Positions 40,632-45,915 of a DNA stretch of 45,915 nt are shown here, piece by piece. Each line of letters opens with the position of its first letter. Position 1 is the stretch's first letter. The notes under the pieces were generated by a model. That model was not told the DNA's origin and searched no databases. It worked only from the letters and a program-made list of their open reading frames with translations. The position numbers were made by a program, and so were the translations under genes. This DNA is from a virus: the IMG/VR virus record IMGVR_UViG_3300017697_000024, positions 1-45,915 of that record; one strand, written 5' to 3'.

Positions 40632-42072
40632 TCTTTGTATTGTTGGTGGTGGTACTGCAGGTTATGTAGCTGCATTAGTTTTAAAAACAAAATATCCTCA
40701 TCTAAATATTAATTTAATTAAATCTGATAAGATTGGTATTATTGGAGTAGGAGAAGGTAGTACACCTCATTGGGATACTTTTATTAAAACTGTTGGTATT
40801 ACAGCAGATGAAATTATTAGAGAATGTGGAGTTACATTAAAGACATCTATTTATTACAAAAATTGGGGTCATAAAGATTATATTCATTCAGTAGATAATT
40901 CTATTATGAAAGATTATTTCAATACCAAAATTAAATTATTATATAAATTTTATAATAATTATTCTGGTATACATATTGGCCCTGTAGAACATTTAGCTAA
41001 ACAATTAAATGGTGAAGTTAGAAAACCAGTTAACCAATTTCATTTTGATAATCTTAAATTAAATACATTCTTAAAAAAGAAAAGTGAAGAACGTGGTGTT
41101 AATGTTATTGATGATGAGATTACAGAAGTACATACAGGAGAGCATGGAATACATTCAGTAAAAGGTAAAGTCATATATCATTCTAATTTCTGGATTGATG
41201 CTACAGGTTTTAAAAAATTATTAATGTCTAAATTAAATGCTAAGTGGATTGGTGTAGATCCTTGGTTATCATTAAATACAGCTATTACATATCGTACCTA
41301 TAAGGATGAAGTACCTGATCTATGGACTGAAGCTCATGCACTGTCAGCAGGTTGGAAATTTAAAGTACCTCTACAAGACAAACAAGGTAATGGATACATA
41401 TTTGATTCTAACTATTTGTCAGAGGATGAGGCTATGGAAGAAATAAATAATGTTGAGCTTGCAGCTAAAGATAATATTAGAACTATAAGATTTACAGCTG
41501 GTTATTTAGAAGAGACCTGGAAAGGTAATTGTTTTGCTATTGGTTTAACGGGTAGTTTTTTTGAACCATTAGAAGCTTCTTCTATTGCAACATCAGTACA
41601 ACAATCATTTATGTTAGCTACAAATTTAATTAATTATGATCAGGTTGTTATTGATAGATACAATAAACAATTTATTAAGTTGGTTGAGAACATCAGAGAC
41701 TTTTTAATATTACACTACAGAACTAAAAGAACAGACACTAAGTTTTGGAGAGATAAGGCTAGTATGGATATACCAGATAGTCTTGCTGCTAAACTAGAAA
41801 TAGTTAAAAGCAGATTATTAACTAAAGATGATTTTGATGATGGCCATTATGCATTATGGAGAGATCAACATTATGCAATCGTAATGTATGGAATGGGTTT
41901 GTTAGATCAAGATATGGTCAAATCACACTATGAAGCTTTACCTGAGGCTATCAAAAAACAGCTATTTTTCGAAAAAAACCATGAGGTAGATCAGCAGTTT
42001 GCTGTGGAGTATATTTATCATGATAAATGGCTTCAACAAGTTAGGAAAGGAGAAAGAGTAGTAGATGAATAA
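40621..42072 (+). CDS. Flavin-dependent tryptophan-halogenase family protein
   Basis: A 483-residue protein with FAD-binding GGGTAGY (9-15), GVGEGSTP (42-49; halogenase motif GVGEATxP), and GVTLKTSIYYKNW, in which K74 aligns with the catalytic Lys79 of PrnA. AGWKFKVPL (243-251) corresponds to the WxWxIP motif (second W replaced by F), and GSFFEPLEASSI gives E318, matching PrnA Glu346. Key residues are thus present, and the enzyme should be able to form a halogenating lysine adduct. A reduced-flavin supply (host reductase) is needed. Related genes occur in cyanophages, including the viral iodinase VirX1. Substrate here unknown. Very AT-rich; overlaps the next gene by 8 bases. Confidence 0.85.
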   Translation: MKSDLCIVGGGTAGYVAALVLKTKYPHLNINLIKSDKIGIIGVGEGSTPHWDTFIKTVGITADEIIRECGVTLKTSIYYKNWGHKDYIHSVDNSIMKDYFNTKIKLLYKFYNNYSGIHIGPVEHLAKQLNGEVRKPVNQFHFDNLKLNTFLKKKSEERGVNVIDDEITEVHTGEHGIHSVKGKVIYHSNFWIDATGFKKLLMSKLNAKWIGVDPWLSLNTAITYRTYKDEVPDLWTEAHALSAGWKFKVPLQDKQGNGYIFDSNYLSEDEAMEEINNVELAAKDNIRTIRFTAGYLEETWKGNCFAIGLTGSFFEPLEASSIATSVQQSFMLATNLINYDQVVIDRYNKQFIKLVENIRDFLILHYRTKRTDTKFWRDKASMDIPDSLAAKLEIVKSRLLTKDDFDDGHYALWRDQHYAIVMYGMGLLDQDMVKSHYEALPEAIKKQLFFEKNHEVDQQFAVEYIYHDKWLQQVRKGERVVDE

Positions 42073-42355
42073 AAAAATAGTAATTAAAAAACGGGCCAAA
42101 CATTGGAAAGATAAATTTCCTATGGTGGCTGTGGACTGGTTGGACATCGTGAGTGATGCAAGTTGGTTAACCATTGAAGATCTCAAAAAAGCTAGACTAG
42201 CTACTTGTACTTCTAAAGGACATTTATTTAGTCAGTCTAAAGGTATTACTAGACTGTTTGCAGACTGTTCCACAGATGATAAGGGAGAGATAGAATCTAT
42301 AGGAAATACTACTATCATTCCTAATACAGTTATTGTAAAGATAACTAAACTATGA
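42065..42355 (+). CDS. Small conserved protein next to the halogenase, 96 aa
   Basis: MNKKIVIKKRAKHWKDKFPMVAVDWLDIVSDASWLTIEDLKKARLATCTSKGHLFSQSKGITRLFADCSTDDKGEIESIGNTTIIPNTVIVKITKL. The pattern V-x-W-xDI-SxxxW...A-xCxxxGxLxxxxxxxxxLxxx...IPxxxIxKI recurs in small beta-rich phage proteins of unknown role. Overlaps its neighbours by 8 and 4 bases. Confidence 0.6.
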   Translation: MNKKIVIKKRAKHWKDKFPMVAVDWLDIVSDASWLTIEDLKKARLATCTSKGHLFSQSKGITRLFADCSTDDKGEIESIGNTTIIPNTVIVKITKL

Positions 42356-42870
42356 AGTTATATAAAAACTTTCTAAGCAAAGAAGATCATAAGCGTATAT
42401 GTACAATGGTATACCACCGAGACTTCCCTTGGTTTAATGAATGCCTTGAGCTTGGTAATGATAATAAAATTGTTAATGATGACAAGATAGAAGCAAGTCA
42501 GGTTTGGAAACAACAGCATTATTTATTTACTGAACATCCACAAAGATTCTATTCACCATTCTTTCATGAAATTATGATGCCTTTGTTGGGTAAATTAAAT
42601 TTTAATACATACAAAAGAATTTGGATTAATAACTATTACAGAGATAAGGAACCAATTAAGTTTGATTATCACACTGATGAAGACTACTCTCATCTCGTTG
42701 CAATCTATCAATTAAATACTTGTAATGGGTATTTAGAATACTCTCCTGCTGGTGAACGGGTAGAGTCAGTTGAGAACAGCTTGATCTTATTTGATGGCAC
42801 TGTAAAGCATAGACCTGTGACTCAAACAGATATGCCATTTAGAACAAATATTAACATAGTCTTGACTTGA
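42352..42870 (+). CDS. 2OG/Fe(II) dioxygenase-like protein
   Basis: A 172-residue protein. IKFDYHTDEDYSHLVAIYQLNTCNGYLEY gives H107 and D109; ENSLILFDGTVKHRPV gives H153; MPFRTNINIVLT gives R164. It is the eleventh gene of this fold in the window. Its coupling to the halogenase (ATGA overlap via the 96-residue gene) suggests both may modify the same product or serve the same process, but this is inference. It ends two bases before the nuclease gene. Confidence 0.7.
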   Translation: MKLYKNFLSKEDHKRICTMVYHRDFPWFNECLELGNDNKIVNDDKIEASQVWKQQHYLFTEHPQRFYSPFFHEIMMPLLGKLNFNTYKRIWINNYYRDKEPIKFDYHTDEDYSHLVAIYQLNTCNGYLEYSPAGERVESVENSLILFDGTVKHRPVTQTDMPFRTNINIVLT

Positions 42871-42871
42871 T

Positions 42872-43273
42872 ATGGCAGCTAAAAATCGTGAGAGTTTGTT
42901 GTGGCAAAAACTAAAAAAAGGTTGCCCAGAAATCTTTTTTACTCGCATAGAATCTAGCACAATCAATGGTATTCCTGATGTACACGCAGTATCTAACACC
43001 AGTGTATTTTGGATAGAATTAAAATCAGATTATGTCAGTTATCCTAAGCTTAATAAGTGGCAAATTGTTTGGATCAATAAATATATCAAGGCGGGTGGAA
43101 AAGTATTTATCTTGGTTGAGGCCCTCTCGGAGGGAGTCCTCAAACTGTATGAACCAGTGTCCGTTTTCACGGATCCTCGTTTACTGAAGCCTCGTTCTCG
43201 TTTCTCGCTTACAGGACAATGGCCCGCTATCCAGGCAGAGCTCTTAGCACCTGCCCAGCAGCGTTCTCCGTGA
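42872..43273 (+). CDS. VRR-NUC-like nuclease
   Basis: A 133-residue protein. FFTRIESSTINGIPDVHAVSNTSVFWIELKSD gives the nuclease signature: G33-I-P-D36 and E49-L-K51, as in VRR-NUC and Holliday-junction-resolvase-like enzymes; LNKWQIVWINKYIKAGGKVFILVE completes the core. Likely acts in DNA processing or packaging. The last 35 residues (from about 98, PRLLKPRSRFSLTGQ...PAQQRSP) are encoded by an abruptly GC-rich, CTCGT-rich sequence and do not look like the family, so the gene may have been altered at its 3' end by recombination. Confidence 0.65.
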   Translation: MAAKNRESLLWQKLKKGCPEIFFTRIESSTINGIPDVHAVSNTSVFWIELKSDYVSYPKLNKWQIVWINKYIKAGGKVFILVEALSEGVLKLYEPVSVFTDPRLLKPRSRFSLTGQWPAIQAELLAPAQQRSP

Positions 43274-43505
43274 AGCTCGTGTCGTTTCTCGTTGCAATTC
43301 CTCGTTTCTTGTTTACAATGAACACCGGAAAGAGCCCCCTGCAGCACCAGCCGTGCTGGATCAGCAGGAAGCTCTCGTTCTCGTTCTCGTTGCTGGTTCT
43401 TTTTTCCCTATTTAGTTAGTACCAGCAGGGGACGTCAGGCAGAGCTCAGGATTTGAGGCTTGACAGATATCCCACGATGTCGTATTGTTGGGAAAAGGAG
43501 AAACA
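43274..43505. repeat. GC-rich spacer with tandem CTCGTT repeats
   Basis: A non-coding spacer with more than 50% GC in parts (one 60-base stretch from 43321 is about 62%), in a genome that is otherwise about one third GC. It contains repeated CTCGT units, including three tandem CTCGTT copies at 43374-43391, and a CAGCAC/GTGCTG hairpin at 43342-43358. The CTCGT cluster extends from 43176 to 45116. The first early promoter lies at its downstream end. Confidence 0.6.
43460..43488 (+). promoter_or_regulatory. Sigma70 promoter, consensus -35
   Basis: TTGACA (43460-43465), a 17-base spacer, TATTGT (43483-43488). The spacer contains TATCCCA (43468-43474), shared with the promoter at 43754. The gene at 43506 follows with an AAAAGGAG SD. 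Very likely a host-polymerase early promoter. Confidence 0.75.
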
Positions 43506-43757
43506 ATGACTGAAATAAATGAAGCTATACGTCTCGTTCAGGATCAGAACAAAGCTCGTACCTACGAAACTAGACTACGGGGGCTGCAGAAGCAGAACCT
43601 TCAGCTCACCACGCTGGTACAATTCATTACGAATTGGCTCGTAGACAATGTCGAAGAACCCAAACCTGATTACGAAAAGAAAGAGGCTAACCTGCGTGCA
43701 GACTCAGCTGACCTGCTGCTACAGATAGAAGAGAAATTAAAAAAAATAAGAGCTTGA
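43506..43757 (+). CDS. Early protein with coiled coil, 83 aa
   Basis: ATG 43506 with AAAAGGAG 5-6 bases upstream and a consensus promoter. MTEINEAIRLVQDQNKARTYETRLRGLQKQNLQLTTLVQFITNWLVDNVEEPKPDYEKKEANLRADSADLLLQIEEKLKKI: two amphipathic helices. Function unknown; short helical early proteins often modify host machinery. Its stop codon is part of the next promoter's -35. Codon use includes CTC, CGT and GAA more evenly than in the rest of the genome. Confidence 0.65.
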   Translation: MTEINEAIRLVQDQNKARTYETRLRGLQKQNLQLTTLVQFITNWLVDNVEEPKPDYEKKEANLRADSADLLLQIEEKLKKIRA

Positions 43758-43782
43758 CATCTATCCCATCTGGTCTTATGTA
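43754..43782 (+). promoter_or_regulatory. Sigma70 promoter, consensus -35
   Basis: TTGACA (43754-43759) overlaps the stop of the preceding gene; a 17-base spacer follows, containing TATCCCA at the same position as in the promoter at 43460, then TATGTA (43777-43782). The gene at 43810 follows with AAAAGGAG. CTTGACAnnTATCCCA is common to both promoters. Confidence 0.75.
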
Positions 43783-43809
43783 TACCACAAACATAAAAGG
43801 AGATACACA

Positions 43810-44175
43810 ATGATCGAAGCACAAGAAATGAAAAGTTGGTGGCTGATGCCATCCCTGAAGGAATGTCTAAAAGAATACCAAGCACAGGACATCGGCCTCA
43901 TAGAAGACATTGCTAAACACGGCTGCAGCGGAGGCGTTGCCGGTGTTACGTATTACTCAGAGACTGAAGCCTTTCATGATCAACATGAAGGTGAGATCTG
44001 GCAGCTGCTACGGGATCACGCGGATGATGCCGGCCTGAACACTGGAGACATGCTCAGTCATACCTCGAAAGATCCAGGCTCGTTACGTCAGCTCACGAAT
44101 GATTTAGTTTGGTGGGCCCTTGAGGTGACTGCCCAGGAGCTGGTGCAGCAGGAGCAGAGCTCGTGTCGCTCATAG
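43810..44175 (+). CDS. DUF7222-like early protein
   Basis: A 121-residue protein: KSWWLMPSLKECLKEYQAQDIGLIEDIAKHGCSGGVAGVTYYSETEAFHDQHEGEIWQLLRDHADDAG...NDLVWWALEVTAQELV. The HGCSGGVxGxxYYSETxxFHDxHExEIW core matches a phage domain family (DUF7222) whose function is unknown. It has its own promoter and SD, so early and possibly high expression is expected. The end overlaps a small hydrophobic frame. Confidence 0.7.
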   Translation: MIEAQEMKSWWLMPSLKECLKEYQAQDIGLIEDIAKHGCSGGVAGVTYYSETEAFHDQHEGEIWQLLRDHADDAGLNTGDMLSHTSKDPGSLRQLTNDLVWWALEVTAQELVQQEQSSCRS

Positions 44176-44267
44176 TCGGTGCGTGGGTATTTGCTTTACT
44201 GATGTGGCCATCAGGGACGCTGGTGGTAACAGGACTGGCTGTTCTCTCGTTAGCAGGAATCATTTGA
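44163..44267 (+). CDS. 34-residue membrane peptide
   Basis: GTG 44163 inside the end of the preceding gene opens 34 codons: MSLIVGAWVFALLMWPSGTLVVTGLAVLSLAGII. Almost entirely hydrophobic, it could form a helical hairpin in the inner membrane. Its TGA overlaps the next ATG (TGATG). Translation would depend on coupling. Function unknown. Confidence 0.4.
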   Translation: MSLIVGAWVFALLMWPSGTLVVTGLAVLSLAGII

Positions 44268-44398
44268 TGTCGTCTCGTTTCTCTAAGAAGCTGGGGGGTG
44301 ACCTCCTGGAAAGAAACCTAGCTACGGCACTGCTGGTGGTAAGAGATGTGGATTTCTACTTTAGAATAATTCTAAAAGATAATTGTTGCACTATGTAG
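44267..44398 (+). CDS. Possible small protein, 43 aa
   Basis: ATG 44267 in a TGATG overlap with the membrane peptide. Product MSSRFSKKLGGDLLERNLATALLVVRDVDFYFRIILKDNCCTM: amphipathic, with two cysteines near the end. A longer frame from GTG 44183 is open but lacks support. The end of the gene runs into the next promoter. May be a chance frame. Confidence 0.35.
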   Translation: MSSRFSKKLGGDLLERNLATALLVVRDVDFYFRIILKDNCCTM

Positions 44399-44412
44399 TG
44401 GGATTTGATAAG
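44383..44412 (+). promoter_or_regulatory. Early promoter with TGGGATTTGATAAG box
   Basis: TTGTTG (44383-44388), an 18-base spacer, GATAAG (44407-44412). The 14-base sequence TGGGATTTGATAAG (44399-44412) is repeated exactly in the promoter at 45279-45292. TGGGAT is the reverse complement of the ATCCCA in the promoters at 43460 and 43754. The gene at 44442 follows with AAAGGAG. Confidence 0.55.
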
Positions 44413-44441
44413 AGAAGTAAAACTTTAACAAAGGAGAAAAT

Positions 44442-45053
44442 ATGGGAATGGACGTGTATGGCATGAACCCAAAGATAATTGGGGAAGAACCTAAAAGACC
44501 AACTAATATGTTCACTAATAAACAACCTCAACCAACAAAGAAAGAGGTAGAGGATTACTTTGAACAAAAGGAAAAGTACGAAGAAATAAATGCAGGAATA
44601 TATTACCGAGCAAATGTGTGGTGGTGGAGACCACTCGCCTCGTTAATACACGATAAGATAAATAACAAAGAATGGTTCACTGAACAACACGCAGACGCAT
44701 TGCAGGACAACAGTGGTATGGAATGGAGTGAACAAGAGGCACTAGAGATACGTGATGAATTGCAGTTAGCAGTATCAAGTGGCGAATGTTTGCAGAGAGA
44801 AAAAGAAAATAAAGATAAAGCTCGTGTGTCGGAACAATGGAATAAGAAAGTACAAGACGAAATGGATAAGCTCGTTGCAGACGCAGGAGTGGATAAGGAC
44901 ACTGCACCGATAGACTACCCTGCCGAAGTTAAAACGAAGTGGGACGCACTTTACAAGACTAGAACTTGGGACGATAGCTACCCATTTAGCGAAGATAATG
45001 TTAAGAGGTTTATAAGATTTCTTAACGAGTGTGGTGGCTTTCAGATATGTTAG
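44442..45053 (+). CDS. Conserved MGMDVYG-type phage protein
   Basis: A 203-residue protein starting MGMDVYGMNPKII. A YYRANVWWWRPLASLIHD segment (54-71) and WSEQEALEIRDELQLAV mark a widespread family of phage and bacterial proteins of unknown function (start MGMDVYGxxP; NVWWWRPL; last part YPFSEDNVKRFIRFLNECGGFQIC). It is soluble, helical and acidic. Compared with shorter relatives it has an insert of about 70 residues rich in Lys and Glu. AAAGGAG SD 9 bases before the ATG. Confidence 0.7.
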   Translation: MGMDVYGMNPKIIGEEPKRPTNMFTNKQPQPTKKEVEDYFEQKEKYEEINAGIYYRANVWWWRPLASLIHDKINNKEWFTEQHADALQDNSGMEWSEQEALEIRDELQLAVSSGECLQREKENKDKARVSEQWNKKVQDEMDKLVADAGVDKDTAPIDYPAEVKTKWDALYKTRTWDDSYPFSEDNVKRFIRFLNECGGFQIC

Positions 45054-45220
45054 ATTTATCTAATATGATTGGCGAGGCTAAAGCCTCGCCCTCGCCTCGT
45101 CCTAAAATAATCTCGTGGTGTATTAATATTGAATACGAGGACGGCACAACCGAGAACTTGGTGGTACTTCCCAACGAGGTTGCAGAAACAGTTGATAGAC
45201 ATTTAAACACTTTAGAATGA
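45047..45220 (+). CDS. Small protein with internal GC hairpin, 57 aa
   Basis: ATG 45047 overlaps the end of the preceding gene (ATGTTAG). Product MLDLSNMIGEAKASPSPRPKIISWCINIEYEDGTTENLVVLPNEVAETVDRHLNTLE: a short helix, an SPSPRP linker, a small beta part (IISWCINIEYEDGTTENLVVL) and a helix. A longer GTG start at 45029 is possible. Codons 9-15 contain the perfect GC hairpin at 45071-45090, which could limit translation. Function unknown. Confidence 0.5.
   Translation: MLDLSNMIGEAKASPSPRPKIISWCINIEYEDGTTENLVVLPNEVAETVDRHLNTLE
45071..45090. repeat. Perfect 8-bp GC-rich inverted repeat
   Basis: GGCGAGGC and GCCTCGCC pair perfectly around the tetraloop TAAA. It is followed by CTCGCCTCG, a partial further copy of the right arm. 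In an AT-rich genome, a stem with 7 G-C pairs of 8 is notable. No T-run follows, so it is not a standard terminator. Confidence 0.6.
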
Positions 45221-45263
45221 TTATAATTAGCAAGTAAAATAAATATGTTAGTAGGCAATTTAA

Positions 45264-45292
45264 TTGTTGTATTACTCATGGGATTTGATAAG
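45264..45292 (+). promoter_or_regulatory. Early promoter with TGGGATTTGATAAG box
   Basis: TTGTTG (45264-45269), a 17-base spacer, GATAAG (45287-45292). It repeats the 14-base box of the promoter at 44383 and shares AATTGTTG upstream. An AAAAAAAGGAG SD and ATG 45327 follow at 35 bases. Confidence 0.55.
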
Positions 45293-45326
45293 TTGTTCAA
45301 GTCAAAACTAAAAAAAGGAGTAATAA

Positions 45327-45654
45327 ATGACAAATGCGATAAGAAAACTAAAGCAAGATGAAAAAAAAAGTAATTCTTGCATACGTTCAATTAAAGCTAA
45401 AGTCTAACAGACTTGCTAAAGAGTTAGACACTATGAAACAAAACATAGTTGATTGCTTTGATAGAACAAAACAAAACCTAATTATTGTTCAAGATGAGAA
45501 TGGCAATAGCTTTGGTTTGCAGAAAATAAATCGTAAGAGACGAAAGTTTGAAACAGCAAACTTTAAGATTGCTCATAATGATTTATACAATCAATTCACA
45601 ACCGAGATGGAGTATTGTGAATATAAAGCGATAGGAGAGAACAATGACAAATAG
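45327..45654 (+). CDS. Early protein, frame shifted at a 9-A run
   Basis: The promoter and the SD (AAAAAAAGGAG, ending 6 bases upstream) point to ATG 45327, whose frame gives MTNAIRKLKQDEKKSNSCIR and stops after 26 codons (45407). A second frame from ATG 45358 (MKKKVILAYVQLKLKSNRLAKELDTMKQNIVDCFDRTKQNLIIVQDENGNSFGLQ...) runs to 45654 but has no SD. The two frames meet at nine consecutive A residues (45361-45369). One base less there would join them into a single protein of about 108 residues. Either a sequencing/assembly indel, a real frameshift mutation, or programmed slippage. The product is helical with a central beta segment; function unknown. Confidence 0.5.
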
Positions 45655-45895
45655 TTTAATCACTATTGCTAAAACATTAGCAGAACGTGTTAATGATAAT
45701 CAACCGACTGCAATGTCCGATATGCACATTGAGGTCAATGGCAAGAAACAACTCAACTATGAAATAATGTTTCAATTACTACAAGGCGAAGTAGAGAAAC
45801 ACATATTAGAAAATCAAGGTAATGAAGTAGTTGACGAGTTTAAACAAAAGATATTAGACAAATTCAGTAGTCTAATACAGCAACTACAACAGTAA
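45644..45895 (+). CDS. Small early protein, 83 aa
   Basis: MTNSLITIAKTLAERVNDNQPTAMSDMHIEVNGKKQLNYEIMFQLLQGEVEKHILENQGNEVVDEFKQKILDKFSSLIQQLQQ: helical and acidic, with an AGGAGAG SD 6 bases upstream. It overlaps the preceding frame by 11 bases. No recognised domain. It ends 20 bases before the window ends. Confidence 0.6.
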   Translation: MTNSLITIAKTLAERVNDNQPTAMSDMHIEVNGKKQLNYEIMFQLLQGEVEKHILENQGNEVVDEFKQKILDKFSSLIQQLQQ

Positions 45896-45915
45896 TCACG
45901 CAGTAGTCGTAGCCC

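Noticed and set aside
43039-43419. Frames on both strands across the GC-rich spacer (43039-43347 minus; 43219-43419 plus)
   Set aside because: They owe their length to the CTCGT-rich, stop-poor sequence; products are low-complexity and no SD is present.
44603-44907. Two overlapping minus-strand frames opposite the MGMDVYG gene
   Set aside because: Antisense to a conserved gene, Ser/Leu/Cys-rich, no start signal.

Overview
The window looks like one large part of an uncultured tailed-phage genome (Caudoviricetes, podovirus-like tail parts). It is AT-rich, almost every base is coding, genes overlap by 1-40 bases, and most lie on the + strand. The gene set (SU10-type adaptor, P22-gp10-like tail protein, WG-repeat and VTGQ-repeat virion proteins, DUF6065, many small conserved proteins) resembles marine phages of the Pelagibacterales (SAR11) type. 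The host assignment is inference from composition and family resemblance. There is no integrase, tRNA, CRISPR array or rRNA. Genes for large terminase, portal, major capsid protein and a phage RNA polymerase are not present, so the genome continues outside the window.

Layout. (a) 1-2.7 kb: end of an upstream gene, small membrane and basic proteins, a 2-oxoglutarate (2OG)/Fe(II) dioxygenase-like gene, an M15 peptidase endolysin, a glycosyltransferase-like gene and a small ArfA-like (ribosome rescue) protein. (b) 2.7-7.9 kb: head-tail adaptors, repeat-rich virion proteins and the tail fibre. (c) 8.0-11.1 kb: a run of DUF6065 plus four 2OG/Fe(II)-oxygenase-like genes directly behind the tail fibre. 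(d) 11.1-14.6 kb: P22-gp10-like tail protein and small structural proteins. (e) 14.6-17.6 kb: another dioxygenase, two glycosyltransferases and a cupin/JmjC-like gene. (f) 17.6-25.4 kb: large internal/ejection proteins, ending with an XhlA-like holin candidate. (g) 25.4-35.7 kb: replication (PD-(D/E)XK exonuclease, an SNF2 helicase on the minus strand, SSB-like protein, AEP primase, UvrD-like helicase, family A DNA polymerase with Leu at the '762' position), with two more dioxygenases embedded. (h) 35.7-37.1 kb: a minus-strand island of five small genes including a further dioxygenase. (i) 37.1-39.7 kb: + strand genes from a divergent promoter, including a ParB-like protein, then a strong intrinsic terminator and more small genes. 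(j) 39.8-43.3 kb: an array of GGTGTCCC repeats in front of the small terminase gene, then, where the large terminase is expected, a flavin-dependent tryptophan-halogenase gene, another dioxygenase and a VRR-NUC-like nuclease. (k) 43.1-45.9 kb: a GC-richer segment crowded with the pentamer CTCGT, carrying short early-type genes, each behind its own sigma70-like promoter and a strong Shine-Dalgarno (SD) site.

The most striking points are eleven separate dioxygenase/cupin-fold genes of several subfamilies in one phage, with three glycosyltransferase-like genes and a complete-looking halogenase. Together they suggest an unusually rich programme for modifying protein, glycan or small molecules. 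Others are the probable phage ArfA, the iterated and palindromic repeat array before terS, a divergent promoter pair sharing a palindromic TTGCAA -35 box, and four early promoters sharing an ATCCCA/TGGGAT element.
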